This document shows, one piece after another, positions 49,374-59,514 of a DNA stretch of 64,000 nt. A program made the translations under genes and the position numbers. The notes beneath the pieces are model-generated. The model was not told the origin of the DNA and ran no database searches. It was given only the letters and a program-made list of their open reading frames with translations. The stretch covers positions 310,001-374,000 of the forward strand of contig NZ_JAGSGD010000001.1 in assembly GCF_016772415.1 (NCBI RefSeq). Reading direction: 5' to 3'. The first letter of the stretch is position 1. Each line of letters begins with the position of its first letter. The DNA comes from Phenylobacterium glaciei. Its GTDB lineage: Bacteria; Pseudomonadota; Alphaproteobacteria; Caulobacterales; Caulobacteraceae.

Positions 49374-51086
49374 ATGGACGGCGCGCAGGTTCACTACGAG
49401 GTTTTCAGCAAGAAGACCCCCAGCAGCGGCTGGGCGCTCGATCTTGCCACGGAGAACCGCACGGCGGCCCTGGCGACCGCCAACGACATGATGAAAGAGG
49501 GCAAGGTGGCCGCGGTGCGCGTCACCAAGGAAACCCTCGACGCCGAGACCCGGGAATTCCAGTCGGTCGGCATCCTCAACCTCGGCAACGCCGAGCCGCC
49601 GAAGAAGTCCAAGGTCAAGGAAAACAACGACCCGCTCTGCGTCAGCCCGCAGGACCTCTACACTATCCACGCCCGCGACCGGATCGGCCGCCTGCTGGAG
49701 GGGTTCCTGGAGCGCAAGGGCGCGACCCCCTTCGAACTGCTGCACCGCGCCGACCTCGTGGAGGAACTCGAGGCGTCCGGCACCGACCTGCAGCACGCCA
49801 TCCAGAAGCTGGCTATTCCCGAAGCCCAGGCCCGCGGCCTGTCGGTCCACGAACTGATCCGCGTCTTCCAGAGCCTGGTGGAGCGGGCCATCGAGCGGCT
49901 GCTCAAGGACGCCCGCAAGGGCGACCTGCCTGACGTCGACAAGGAAGGCTTCGCCCGCGCCGCCGAACGCGTGGCCCAGCATCCCGAGCGCGCCTACCTG
50001 CTGGGCGCGGGCGTGGCGGTCTCCATCGCGCCCGCCCGCAGCTGGACCGAGAAGGTGACCCGCCTGCTGGACCTGGCCGATTCCGCGCCGCTGGCCGGTC
50101 CGCCCCGCGGCCTGGCGCTCGCGGTGATCGAACAGCCCCTGGCTGAGATCCTGGGCTCGAAGTCCGGCCTGGACGACATCATCGGCAAGGACTTGGACCT
50201 GGGCGCGCGCCTGGCGGCCATGACCCGGCTGGTGGCCTGCGATCCCGTTGACGCCCTGATGCGCATCGAGCCCTCGGTGCAGCGTATGATGCCGCCCCTG
50301 TCGGAGACCGGCCAGCGCCTGGCCAAGTGGCTGGCCACCGAGGACTTCGGCGCCGTGCGCCTGGCCATCGCCAAGCGGGTGGTGCGCGAGCTCACGGGGC
50401 CCCGCCGCCTGCGGCCCGGCGACTCCGAGGGCGAGATCGCCGTCATGCGGGCCCTGGCCATGGCGCTGACCTGCGCGGCCGGGACCATGATCTCTCTGGA
50501 CGATGTGCAGGAAGCCTTCGTCACCCGCTCGCGGATGCTGGTGACCGGCGACTTCGTCGAGGCCTATCTCGGAACCAATCGCACCTCCCGCCAGGAGGTC
50601 GAGGCCCTGATGTGGTTGGTGGAAAACGTGATCGGCGGCGCCAACAAGCGTCAGGCCGGGCGCTATCTGTCGGCCAATGTCAGCGGCATGCGCTTCGAGA
50701 AGGAATTCAGGCTCAGCTCCGACAGCCCCGGGGTGAAGCTGGAGGTGCTGGCCAAGCTGCAGAAGCAGGCGGCCCGCGCGGGCCTCGCGCCAGAGGACTA
50801 CGGCCCGATCCAGAGCAAGATCGGCGAGGTCGGCGGCCTGGTGGAGGCCGATTCCAAGATCGTCTCCATCGTCGCCAAGTCGTCGCAGGGGCCTGTCCAG
50901 CGGCTCATGACCCTGCTGCGCATGGCGATCGGCGACACCGCCCCTATCGGCCCCACCGCCGACCGCGCCCGCGCCGAGGCCCTGAAGCTGGTCCGCCGCG
51001 ACGACACCCGCGCTGAGCTCGCCCGCGCGCCCGAGCGCATGGGCCAGGTCCGCGAACTGCTGCAGGCCATGACCGCGGCGGCCTAG
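49374..51086 (+). CDS. Conserved hypothetical protein of 570 residues
   Basis: The ATG at 49374 has GGGGGG at a good distance. The product is soluble and mainly helical. It opens with VHYEVFSKKTPSSGWALDLATENRTAAL, a small domain of about 55 residues that may bind nucleic acid or protein, then a long alpha-helical body without recognisable motifs. No signal peptide or membrane segment is seen. I do not recognise a named family. It lies opposite chvI and ends four bases into the convergent pseC gene. Confidence 0.7.
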   Translation: MDGAQVHYEVFSKKTPSSGWALDLATENRTAALATANDMMKEGKVAAVRVTKETLDAETREFQSVGILNLGNAEPPKKSKVKENNDPLCVSPQDLYTIHARDRIGRLLEGFLERKGATPFELLHRADLVEELEASGTDLQHAIQKLAIPEAQARGLSVHELIRVFQSLVERAIERLLKDARKGDLPDVDKEGFARAAERVAQHPERAYLLGAGVAVSIAPARSWTEKVTRLLDLADSAPLAGPPRGLALAVIEQPLAEILGSKSGLDDIIGKDLDLGARLAAMTRLVACDPVDALMRIEPSVQRMMPPLSETGQRLAKWLATEDFGAVRLAIAKRVVRELTGPRRLRPGDSEGEIAVMRALAMALTCAAGTMISLDDVQEAFVTRSRMLVTGDFVEAYLGTNRTSRQEVEALMWLVENVIGGANKRQAGRYLSANVSGMRFEKEFRLSSDSPGVKLEVLAKLQKQAARAGLAPEDYGPIQSKIGEVGGLVEADSKIVSIVAKSSQGPVQRLMTLLRMAIGDTAPIGPTADRARAEALKLVRRDDTRAELARAPERMGQVRELLQAMTAAA

Positions 51087-52245
51087 AGGCCTAAGACCTC
51101 TCTCAACGCGCCAACCACCCGATCCACGTCCTCGTCGGCCATGCCGGGATAGAGCGGCAGGGAAAGGCAGGTTTCGTACCAGGTCTGCGCACCCGGAAGC
51201 TCGAGCGCGCCGTAGCGCTCGCGGTAGTAGGGCTGGGTGTGGACGGGGATGTAGTGGACCTGGGTCCCCACCCCGCGCGCCTTCAAATCATCCACGACCT
51301 GGCGGCGCGTCTTGCCGACGGCGGGGAAATCGATCAGGGCCACCATCAGGTGCAGGACGGGATCGCTCCAGTCGGGCCGGCTGGCGGGGCGCACGATGGG
51401 CGCGAGCGGCTTCAAGGCTTCCAGGTAGCGGGCCGCCAGCGCCTTCCGCCGCGCGGCGAAGCGGTCGAGCTTGGCGAGCTGCGAGAGGCCGAGCGCGCAG
51501 AGGATGTCGGGCAGGCGGTAGTTGAAACCCGGCTCCGGCATCTCATAGATCCACGGATCGGCCCCCTCCGGCCGCAGCATGCCGTGGGTGCGCAGGGTCT
51601 TCAGGCGCTGGGCCAGGCCGTCGTCATTGGTGGTGACCATGCCGCCTTCGCCGGTGGCGATGGTCTTGACGGGGTGGAAGGAGAAGGTGGCCATGGCCGA
51701 GTGGCGCACGTCGCCCACCCGCTCGCTTGTATTGCCAAAGCGCATGGTCGACCCCAGGGCATGGGGCGCGTCCTCCACCAGCACCGCCCCGGCGCCTTGG
51801 GCGAGGGCCGCGAGGGCCGGGAGTTGCGCGGTGTCGCCCCGCAGGTGGACCGGCAGGACGGCGCGCAACTTTCGATCGCCGACCCGGCTGATCGCTTCGG
51901 CCAGGGTGTCGGGCGTCATCAGGCCGGTTAGGGGATCGACGTCGGCGAACACCACCTCGGCGCCGACATAGCGGGCGCAGTTGGCGGTCGCCAGGAAGGT
52001 GATGGCCGGCACGATGCAGGCCTCGCCCGGCTGCACGTCCAGGGCCAGCATGGCCAGGTGCAGGGCCGCCGTGCCATTCGCGCAGGCCACCGCGTGGCGC
52101 GCGCCGACCTTTTCAGCGAAGGCGGTCTCGAAGGCGTCCACCAACGGCCCAGTGGTCAGGAAGTCGGCGCGCAGAGCCTGCGCGACGGCGGCGATATCGT
52201 CGTCCTCGATGGTCTGGCGGCCATAGGGGAGCAGGGGCCCCACCA

Positions 52246-52246
<1 letters not shown>
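51083..52246 (-). CDS. pseC: PseC, UDP-4-amino-4,6-dideoxy-N-acetyl-beta-L-altrosamine transaminase
   Basis: The 387-residue DegT/DnrJ/EryC1 aminotransferase carries the PLP lysine K194 in SFHPVKTIATGEGG, with CANGTAALHLAMLAL and VEDAPHALGS. It performs the second step of pseudaminic acid synthesis, making the sugar used to glycosylate flagellin; the Caulobacter equivalent is FlmB. The ATG overlaps the pseB stop by one base (TGATG), a tight two-gene operon. Confidence 0.93.
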
Positions 52247-53319
<1,073 letters not shown>

Positions 53320-53403
53320 TCAACTAGCTTGTGATTCTTCGCCGCACTGTCGGACGCCGCGCGTAAAGAGACCGCTAACCATAATGCGGCACACCGTCAC
53401 GTT

Positions 53404-53814
53404 ATGGATCGTCGCCGCCTGCTGAGTCTCGCCGCCCTTGCCGCCGCCCTGCCGGCGGCCGCCCAGGCGTCCGGAGGCGGGGAGAAGACCGAAAAGAAGA
53501 AGGGCGGGGGTCTCTCCTACCTGCAGCTGCCGACCCTGACGGCGACCATCATGCGTGTGGATGGCCGGCGCGGCGTGCTGACGGTGGAGACCGGGATCGA
53601 CATTCCCGACGTCGCCCTGCGCGCCCGGGCCGAACTGCTTGCCCCCCGGTTCAGGGCGGGCTTCGTCCAGGCCCTGCAGATCTACGCCTCGGGCCTGGCG
53701 CCCTCCACCGCCCCCAACGCCGAGTTCATCGCGCACGAACTGCAGCGCGAAACCGACCGTGTGTTGGGCGGCCCCGGCGGCAAGCTGCTGCTGGGCACCA
53801 TCCTGGTGAACTAG
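53404..53814 (+). CDS. Tat-exported FliL-like protein
   Basis: The 136-residue protein has a twin-arginine-like leader ([21 protein letters not shown]) and a domain with [45 protein letters not shown], compatible with the FliL periplasmic fold, in which long beta strands are followed by helices. The link to flagellar motors is tentative, though pseB/pseC next door are flagellar too. It ends four bases into the convergent phhB gene. Confidence 0.6.
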   Translation: MDRRRLLSLAALAAALPAAAQASGGGEKTEKKKGGGLSYLQLPTLTATIMRVDGRRGVLTVETGIDIPDVALRARAELLAPRFRAGFVQALQIYASGLAPSTAPNAEFIAHELQRETDRVLGGPGGKLLLGTILVN

Positions 53815-54119
53815 TTCTTCAGGCCCGCGTGGTGGGCCGCTTCGTCCATGAAACTGGCCAGGGTCACGTCCAGCTCGGTGACGCCGTCGGCGTCGTGGGT
53901 GGCCAGGGTCACCTCGACCCGGTTGTAGACATTGAACCACTCCGGATGGTGATCCAGCTTCTCGGCCATCAGGGCGGCGCGCGCCATGAAGCCGAAGGCG
54001 GTGTTGAAGTCGGGGAACAGATAGGTGCGGGTGATGGCGTCGCGGGCGCCGCCCAGCGCGCTCCAGCCGGGCAGTTTGGCCAGGGCCGCGGCCGCCCCGA
54101 TCTTCCCGGGCCGGCTCAC
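53811..54119 (-). CDS. phhB: Pterin-4a-carbinolamine dehydratase
   Basis: The 102-residue protein has the PCD core [56 protein letters not shown], including the conserved HHPEW histidines. It recycles the pterin cofactor of phenylalanine hydroxylase. The start is a GTG (54119) overlapping the HAD gene stop (GTGA); longer in-frame versions overrun that gene. Confidence 0.93.
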   Translation of the reverse strand: MSRPGKIGAAAALAKLPGWSALGGARDAITRTYLFPDFNTAFGFMARAALMAEKLDHHPEWFNVYNRVEVTLATHDADGVTELDVTLASFMDEAAHHAGLKN

Positions 54120-54772
54120 GCGGCGACCGCGTCGAAGGTGAGGCCGGTGGCGGCGGCGAGGTCGGCCAGGGTCTGGTCGACGTCCACCACCTTGATGGCC
54201 TTCATGCCCAGCGCCGCGGCCGGCTTGCAGTTGATCCCCAGGTCGTCGAGATAGACGCAAGTCGCGGGTTCGACCGACAGGGCCTCGCACATCATCAGAT
54301 AGATCTTCGGATCGGGCTTGCGGACGCCGGCCTTGGAGCTTTCGATGATGTGGTCGAACAGCGGCATGATCTGACCCATGGCGCCGGCCGCCCGCTGCGG
54401 CGCGTCTGCGCCCGGCGAGTGCATGCTGACCATGTTGTTGGTGATGCAGCCGACCTTGAAGTGCTGCTTGCAGGCCTGCAGCGCCGCCACCATCCGCGGG
54501 CGCACCATGCCCGACAGCAGGGGCAGGACGTGGCTACCGGGGATCGGGTGACCCAGGGCGGTGGATTCTTCCAGGAACAGGCTGTCGAACCCCTTGGTGT
54601 CGATCTCGTTCCGCTCGAAAAGCGCCCAGGCGTTGGTGTCGGGATTGGTGGAATTGACCCGGCGGATCAGGTCCTTCGGAACCCCGTTCTCGCTCTCATA
54701 ACGGGCGAAAGCCTCGAAGGGCGAGGAGGTGAACACCCCGCCGAAATCCCAGATCACCGCCTCGACCGCCAT
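54116..54772 (-). CDS. HAD-IA family hydrolase
   Basis: The 218-residue phosphatase-like protein has the nucleophile D9 in [15 protein letters not shown] as motif II, KPDPKIY as motif III, and [18 protein letters not shown] as motif IV. It matches the group annotated as soluble epoxide hydrolase N-terminal or ACAD10-like phosphatases. The second aspartate of the usual DxD is replaced by Gly, as is common in that group. It precedes phhB with a four-base overlap. Confidence 0.88.
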   Translation of the reverse strand: MAVEAVIWDFGGVFTSSPFEAFARYESENGVPKDLIRRVNSTNPDTNAWALFERNEIDTKGFDSLFLEESTALGHPIPGSHVLPLLSGMVRPRMVAALQACKQHFKVGCITNNMVSMHSPGADAPQRAAGAMGQIMPLFDHIIESSKAGVRKPDPKIYLMMCEALSVEPATCVYLDDLGINCKPAAALGMKAIKVVDVDQTLADLAAATGLTFDAVAA

Positions 54773-54840
54773 TGCCTGCTCCGTCCTTGAAAATCGGCGC
54801 GACGCTAGAGAGGCGCGGGCAGACGTGCAAGTTTGGGGGC

Positions 54841-55197
54841 ATGTTTCTTGACCGCCTGCCGCGCCCGCTGCGCCTCGCCCTCTATGCGGCGGCCACCGCC
54901 TTCCTGCTGTGGCTGTGCCTGTCGCCGGTGGACGAACTTCCGGAGATCACCCTCTGGGACAAGGTCGAGCACGCCATCGCCTGGTTCGTGCTGACGGCCG
55001 CGGGCCTGTTGCTCTCCCACCGCCGGCCCCGAGCCATCGCCGCCTTCGCCATCGGCCTGGGGGCCGCGGTGGAGATCCTGCAGGCGACCATGGGCTTTGG
55101 CCGCGATGGCGACTGGCGTGATCTGCTCGCCGACACGATCGGCGTCGCGGTGGCCCTGGCGGTCTACTCGGTCCTCCAGCGGTTGCGCCGCCGATGA
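54841..55197 (+). CDS. VanZ-like membrane protein
   Basis: The 118-residue protein has four membrane helices and VanZ-type features: DKVEHAIAWFVLTAAGL, then EILQATMGFGRDGDWRDLLADTIGVAVAL. VanZ-like proteins confer low teicoplanin resistance in enterococci but are mostly of unknown function. The ATG at 54841 is preferred over an upstream one. Its stop overlaps the next start by four bases (ATGA). Confidence 0.85.
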   Translation: MFLDRLPRPLRLALYAAATAFLLWLCLSPVDELPEITLWDKVEHAIAWFVLTAAGLLLSHRRPRAIAAFAIGLGAAVEILQATMGFGRDGDWRDLLADTIGVAVALAVYSVLQRLRRR

Positions 55198-56006
55198 GGC
55201 GCCGGCCCTGGGAGGAGTCCGCCGATTTCGCCATCGGCCTCGCGCCCATCGATGAGGCCCGCTGGCTGGAGGGCGGCGAGGCCGACCCGGCCGCGCGCAA
55301 GGACCCGCTCCATGCCGACCACCGCGACCTGGTTTGGGGGGAGACGCCGGGCTCGCGGCCCGGCCAATTGGAGGTGGCCGCCCTCATAGGTGTGACCTCG
55401 TCTGGCGACCTGCCGCCGCTCTACGCCGCCTCACGCACCGTCGCCGATGACCTGGTGCTGGTGGAGAGGACCGGCGGCCACTGGCGGGTCAGCGCCATCA
55501 GCCTTTCGGCGCCGACCTTCTTCACCGCCCGTGAGGTGTTGGGGAAAAGCCTCGCGCAGATCCACGGCCCGGTGAACGGCTTCAACGACCGGTTCCTGGT
55601 GCGGCTGGTGCGCATCTTCGACGGCCTGCGGCCCGGCCTGATCCTGCAGCGGCGCAACTGGTCGGTGGTCAATTCCAGCGAGCCCTTCACCCCCTTCTCC
55701 GCTCCGGTCCGCGCCCGCATCGGCGAGATCGCGCCCGCCGATGTGGGCCAGGCCCTGTTCACCCGGGTGGAGCGCCAGACGGTGCGCCGCCTGCTGCAGA
55801 CCGGCGGAGTGCTGTTCACCATCCGCGTCTGGCTGACGCCGTTCCAGGCCCTGGCCGAGAGCCCCGAACAGCTTGCCGCCTTCGCTCAGGCCTGGCGCGG
55901 GGCCGCCCCGGAGTTCGCCGCCTATAAGGGATTTCACCTCTACGCAGACCTCGTGGAGGGCTTTCTTCGCGCCCACGGTGAAAGTCACAGCGTTAACGGC
56001 GCCTGA
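55194..56006 (+). CDS. DUF3445 haem-dependent oxidative N-demethylase-like protein
   Basis: The 270-residue protein has DUF3445 features: WLEGGEADPAARKDPLHADH near the N terminus, then SAISLSAPTFFTAREVLGKSLAQIHGPVNGFNDRF (about 97-132) and WSVVNSSEPFTPF. The family includes a haem enzyme that demethylates dimethylamine-like substrates. Whether this one does so is unknown. It is translationally coupled to the VanZ-like gene. Confidence 0.8.
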   Translation: MRRRPWEESADFAIGLAPIDEARWLEGGEADPAARKDPLHADHRDLVWGETPGSRPGQLEVAALIGVTSSGDLPPLYAASRTVADDLVLVERTGGHWRVSAISLSAPTFFTAREVLGKSLAQIHGPVNGFNDRFLVRLVRIFDGLRPGLILQRRNWSVVNSSEPFTPFSAPVRARIGEIAPADVGQALFTRVERQTVRRLLQTGGVLFTIRVWLTPFQALAESPEQLAAFAQAWRGAAPEFAAYKGFHLYADLVEGFLRAHGESHSVNGA

Positions 56007-56056
56007 TCTCCAACGATCTTTCCGACCCTCGTTTTCGAGCCGCCGGAAGATCCCAA

Positions 56057-56686
56057 ATGCGCCTGCGCTCCCTCATTCCCGCCCTGGCCTTCCTGGCCCT
56101 CGCCGCCTGTGATTCCACCGGCGCGCTGAAGATCGCCCAGGCCCCGGCGGCCAAGCCCGCCGACTGCTGCTGCAAGGCGGTGGCGGCGTCCTGCGCGCCG
56201 GCCGCCACCCCTATCACTGCCCAGCCGGCCGCCATGACCCCCGAGCCGGAGCGGGTGGTCTATCGCCCCGCGCCGCATCGCCAGCCTGCGGTCCGCCGTG
56301 AAACCGTGCGCCGCGTGGCCCACGTCCAGCGTGACTATGGCCGGCGCGAACAGGTCCGCGAATACGCCTACGCGCAGCAACGGTCCTACCAGGCCGCCCC
56401 CGCCTATGACGGCTATGTCGATGTGCCCGACCGCCAGGTCCAGGGCCAGGTCGTTATCGTCGATGACCAGGGCTCGGAGCGCTATTCCCAGCAGTCGGAA
56501 GGTTACAGCTCCGGCAGCCGCCGCTACGCCGGCGGCTACGAAGAGCGGGGCGGTTACGAGCAACGCGGCGGTTACGAGCAACCTGGCGGCGGACGCGGCT
56601 GCAACACCTGTGGCCCGCGCGAGGCCGCCGGCCGCGACCGCAACGGCTTCCTCACCTGGCCCGGCAAGGTTCCGGCTCGCCCCTGA
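56057..56686 (+). CDS. Lipoprotein with cysteine cluster and GGYE repeats
   Basis: The 209-residue protein has a lipobox at LALAAC (Cys18) and a Cys-rich patch CCCKAVAASC (38-47). A basic low-complexity middle follows, and then tandem repeats of GGYEERGGYEQRGGYEQPGG near residues 154-173. Two more cysteines close the protein (CNTC). It is a likely outer-membrane lipoprotein of unknown role. No relative is recognised. Confidence 0.7.
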   Translation: MRLRSLIPALAFLALAACDSTGALKIAQAPAAKPADCCCKAVAASCAPAATPITAQPAAMTPEPERVVYRPAPHRQPAVRRETVRRVAHVQRDYGRREQVREYAYAQQRSYQAAPAYDGYVDVPDRQVQGQVVIVDDQGSERYSQQSEGYSSGSRRYAGGYEERGGYEQRGGYEQPGGGRGCNTCGPREAAGRDRNGFLTWPGKVPARP

Positions 56687-56751
56687 GGCTGGCCTGCCCC
56701 TTGCCCTGACAAAACCTTGGTGTCCCGCCTCGGGACGGCTGGGAGACCAAG

Positions 56752-56856
56752 ATGCGATCGCCGAACGGCCCTCTCTTCAAGCGCTATGAAATCCTGGCGG
56801 TGATCCTGTTCCTCACCGCGGCGGCCGCGCTGGCGAGCTTCAACCTGGTCTACTGA
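56752..56856 (+). CDS. 34-residue membrane peptide
   Basis: A short frame with GGGAGA upstream of the ATG. Its product has a basic head (MRSPNGPLFKRYE) followed by a single hydrophobic helix (ILAVILFLTAAAALASFNL). Third positions are GC-rich. It lies between the lipoprotein and glycosyltransferase-like genes, and resembles small single-helix proteins of Caulobacterales without assigned function. Confidence 0.5.
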   Translation: MRSPNGPLFKRYEILAVILFLTAAAALASFNLVY

Positions 56857-56922
56857 TCAGGGTCCCCGCTTGCCCTGCGGGGCGGCGCACGGGAAGCTGC
56901 GCGCCTCCACGAAAGGCGTTCC

Positions 56923-57669
56923 ATGGCCCAGGCCGCATCGATCTTCCTGGCGACCCCCTGCTATGGCGGTCTCGCCCACATCCACTTCATGCGCTCGGTG
57001 CTGGATCTCCAGGCCGCCTGCGCCGCGCGCGGCGTCGGCCTGACCGTGGAACTGGGGGGCGGTGACGCCCTGATCACGCGCGCTCGCGCGGCCATGGCCG
57101 ACAAGTTCCTCAAGAGCGGCGCCAGCCACCTGCTGTTCGTGGACGCCGATATCGGTTTCAAACCCGAGCAGGTGTTCCGCCTGCTGGATGCCGACCGCGA
57201 CCTGGTGGGGGGCGTCTATCCCATCAAGAGCATCGACTGGACCAAGGTCCGCCAGGCGGCTGCCGACGGCAAGCGCGACCTGATGGCGGCCTCGGTGGGC
57301 TATGTGGTCCGCTTCATCCCCACCCCCGACAGCCGGGTCGAGGTGGACGACGATGGCTTTGGTCCGGTGGCCTATATCGGCACCGGCTTCATGCTGATCA
57401 AACGCGCCGTGGTGGAACAGGTCGCCGCGGCCCATCCGGAGCTGAAGGCCAGGCTGGGGGATACCTCCGGCGGCGGAACCTCCCACGCCACCATGATCTT
57501 TGAGACCTTCATCGAGGCCGAGACCGGGGAGCACCTCTCGGAGGACTATGCCTTCTGCCGCCGCTGGCGTGACCTTGGGGGGCAGGTGTTCGCCGATTTC
57601 CAGACCAGGCTGACCCATGTCGGCCACGCGGCCTATGCCGGCAGTCTGATGGACGCCCAGGCCCGCTGA
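56923..57669 (+). CDS. Glycosyltransferase-like (GT-A fold) protein
   Basis: The 248-residue protein has a GT-A nucleotide-sugar core: IFLATPCYGG at the N terminus, DALITRARAAMADKFL, then the metal-binding FVDADIGF (about residues 71-78) and GTGFMLIKR. SEDYAFCRRWRDLGG is the usual acceptor-side acid motif (ED). The substrate is not predictable. The gene stands alone on the plus strand, 67 bases after the small peptide gene. Confidence 0.82.
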   Translation: MAQAASIFLATPCYGGLAHIHFMRSVLDLQAACAARGVGLTVELGGGDALITRARAAMADKFLKSGASHLLFVDADIGFKPEQVFRLLDADRDLVGGVYPIKSIDWTKVRQAAADGKRDLMAASVGYVVRFIPTPDSRVEVDDDGFGPVAYIGTGFMLIKRAVVEQVAAAHPELKARLGDTSGGGTSHATMIFETFIEAETGEHLSEDYAFCRRWRDLGGQVFADFQTRLTHVGHAAYAGSLMDAQAR

Positions 57670-57849
57670 TAGTCCACGTGGCGTCGTCGATGTTGCGTCG
57701 CGAAAGTTGACCAAGAGCTAGGCGCCCTCATCCTTTCTCAGGAAAGGCATGCAGTTGTCATTGCATTGCAGCAAATGATGCTCATAACCCTGGTTCTTGC
57801 AGGGTCGGCCTGAGACCTTGTGAGCTTGAGCCATAGTGAGGCGATTTCG
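57670..57849 (+). other. AT-richer structured intergenic stretch, possible leader RNA
   Basis: The 180 bases between the glycosyltransferase-like and zinc-ribbon genes have lower GC than their surroundings. They contain two small hairpins: CCTTTC/GAAAGG (57732-57747) and ACCCTG/CAGGGT (57787-57805). A 38-codon frame on the minus strand (57718-57834) has four cysteines but no binding site. The stretch could be a 5' leader of the downstream gene or carry a small RNA. Confidence 0.35.
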
Positions 57850-58062
57850 ATGATTATGACTTCGATGCGTGTGTTCCCCAGCCTGTTCATCGGCCGTCGG
57901 GACTTGGTGGAAGCCGTTGCGATCGACCTGACGAAGACCCCCGACATCGGCGCGGCCTTCACCTGCGGCGCCTGCGACGAGGTGATCCTCACCGGCGACG
58001 ACGCGAGCTCCGCCAAGGAAGTCGTCGTGAAGTGCCGCTGCGGCGAATATAACCAGCTCTAG
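57850..58062 (+). CDS. Small putative zinc-ribbon protein
   Basis: A 70-residue product with paired cysteines CGAC (about 39-42) and CRC (62-64), spaced like a small metal-binding ribbon, but with only four cysteines in total. The start at ATG 57850 has GAGGCG upstream; an earlier in-frame codon at 57820 adds ten poor residues. No family is recognised. It precedes the tyrosine phosphatase by 71 bases. Confidence 0.55.
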   Translation: MIMTSMRVFPSLFIGRRDLVEAVAIDLTKTPDIGAAFTCGACDEVILTGDDASSAKEVVVKCRCGEYNQL

Positions 58063-58133
58063 GCAGCCCCGCCTGGCTGGGTGACGGTCCGTCACACTTG
58101 CCGTCTAGAGTCATGGGTCTCATGGAAGACCTC

Positions 58134-58910
58134 ATGACCAACCCCCGTATCCTGCCCCTCCAGGGCGTCGAGAATTTCCGCGACTACGGCGGTTACGTCG
58201 TGCGTGGGGGACGGATCGCCTCGGGCCAGCTGTTCCGCGCCGCCCATCAGGCCCGCGCCACCCCGGCTGATCTGGCGGCCATGGCGGCGCTGAACCTCGC
58301 CACGGTGGTGGATCTGCGCCGGCCCCGCGAGCGGGACAACGATCCCAGCCTGCGCCACGACGGCTTCTCGGCCGAGGTGATCCAGTGCGATCTCGGCGAC
58401 CAGACCGAAGCGCCGCACGTGGCCTTCCTGCGCGAGACCGACCTGACGCCGGAAAGCGCCCGGGCCTTCTTCCTCGACTATTACGACAAGGCGCCCTTCG
58501 AGCCGCGTCATCTTGAGCTGTTCGGCCGCTATTTCGCGGCCCTGGCGGCGGGCGCGGGTCCGGTGCTGATCCATTGCACGGCGGGCAAGGACCGCACCGG
58601 TCTGCTGGCGGCGCTCACCCACCACATCCTGGGCGTCCATGCCGACGACCTGCGCGAGGACTACCTGCTGACCAACGTGGCGGCCCGCGTCGATGAGCGG
58701 CTGCCGATGATCACCGAGGCGTTGGAGAAGTCCCTGGGCCAGCGGCCCTCGGAGACCGCGGTCCGCGCCTTCCTGGGCGTCGATGCGACCTATCTGGACG
58801 CCGCCTTCGCCTCGATCGAGGCCCGAAGCGGCTCAGTCGACGCCTATCTTGATGCGATCGGGGCGGACGCGGCGGCCCGTGAGGCCATCCGCGCCCGCCT
58901 CATCAGATAG
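58134..58910 (+). CDS. Tyrosine phosphatase (DUF/Y_phosphatase3 family)
   Basis: The 258-residue protein has the P-loop HCTAGKDRTG (C148 to R154) and the N-terminal GVENFRDYGGYV motif typical of bacterial tyrosine/serine protein phosphatases related to LipA-type enzymes. The helical C terminus is normal. An in-frame ATG at 58098 is possible, but the ATG at 58134 fits the family. It ends about 390 bases before the tRNA fragment at the element boundary. Confidence 0.9.
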   Translation: MTNPRILPLQGVENFRDYGGYVVRGGRIASGQLFRAAHQARATPADLAAMAALNLATVVDLRRPRERDNDPSLRHDGFSAEVIQCDLGDQTEAPHVAFLRETDLTPESARAFFLDYYDKAPFEPRHLELFGRYFAALAAGAGPVLIHCTAGKDRTGLLAALTHHILGVHADDLREDYLLTNVAARVDERLPMITEALEKSLGQRPSETAVRAFLGVDATYLDAAFASIEARSGSVDAYLDAIGADAAAREAIRARLIR

Positions 58911-59298
58911 AGTCTTTGCTTGTCGCGTGACGGGCGCCGTAACCGGTTTCCACTTTCGGCTGTCACGCTCTGCTAAGTCGCCTCAGCCAGCAGCCCGTCC
59001 GGCTCCGCACCCGGCTGACCCGCCGGCGTGGCCTGGGCGGCTTTTTCGCGGCGGCGTTCGTGCAGGATGGCCTGGGTGGCGTCGCAGCTCTTCCGGTCGA
59101 TCCTGAAGCGCCCGGAGGATCGCGCGCCAGTGAGGACGCTTCAGATCCATGCAGGAAAAGGAGGGCGCGCAAACCTTCACAGAGCCTGGTGAGGCTCTAA
59201 AACTCCTTGCCGTGCGGACCACGTGCGGACCCGCCACCGGTCGTGGGCCCGGCGCGCCCGACGGGACCTCTATAAGTCTTTGTTCTATGGAAGTCCGT
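58911..59298. other. Gene-poor stretch before the tRNA fragment
   Basis: No convincing intact gene lies here. A GAGCCTggtgAGGCTC hairpin occurs near 59183-59198. A minus-strand patch (58973-59150) has codon-like composition but is split between frames, as described under the possible pseudogene. The rest shows no motif. Confidence 0.5.
58973..59150 (-). pseudogene. Possible frameshifted gene remnant
   Basis: On the minus strand one frame starts MDLKRPHWRAILRALQ at 59150. Another, with strongly GC-rich third positions, reads SCDATQAILHERRREKAAQA and ends at 58973. Joining them by one frameshift gives a plausible helical protein of about 58 residues. No ribosome binding site is seen and no family is recognised, so this may equally be noise. 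Confidence 0.25.
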
Positions 59299-59346
59299 TG
59301 GCGCACCCGACACGATTCGAACGTGTGACCTTTGCCTTCGGAGGGC
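59299..59346 (-). tRNA. 3' fragment of tRNA-Arg(CCG), candidate attachment site
   Basis: On the minus strand the 48 bases run from the anticodon loop (CTCCGAA, anticodon CCG) through the variable region, the T arm ACACGTTCGAATCGTGT and the acceptor 3' strand CGGGTGC, to the discriminator G and an encoded CCA. The expected 5' half (acceptor GCACCCG and D arm) is missing; the sequence beyond diverges at once in the anticodon stem. Such 3' tRNA remnants mark integrase attachment sites, and a tyrosine recombinase gene starts 168 bases away. Confidence 0.8.
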
Positions 59347-59514
59347 TAAGGAAATCGGATTCCCTGAATTTCCGGGCCTGTCCTGGAATGTCAGAAGCCA
59401 CTGTTTTACAACAATTTTCCTTGCCTCCAGATTCCTGAGGGGTCACCCATTGTCCGACGCGGTGGTGACTAGGTGGTGACTAGCGCGGCGCTAGTCACCA
59501 CGGAAAGGAACGAG

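Noticed and set aside
57718..57834. Minus-strand 38-codon frame with four cysteines
   Set aside because: No ribosome binding site and poor third-position GC; treated as part of a structured intergenic region.
59299..59375. A complete tRNA gene at this site
   Set aside because: The expected acceptor 5' strand and D arm are absent, so only a 3' fragment is present.
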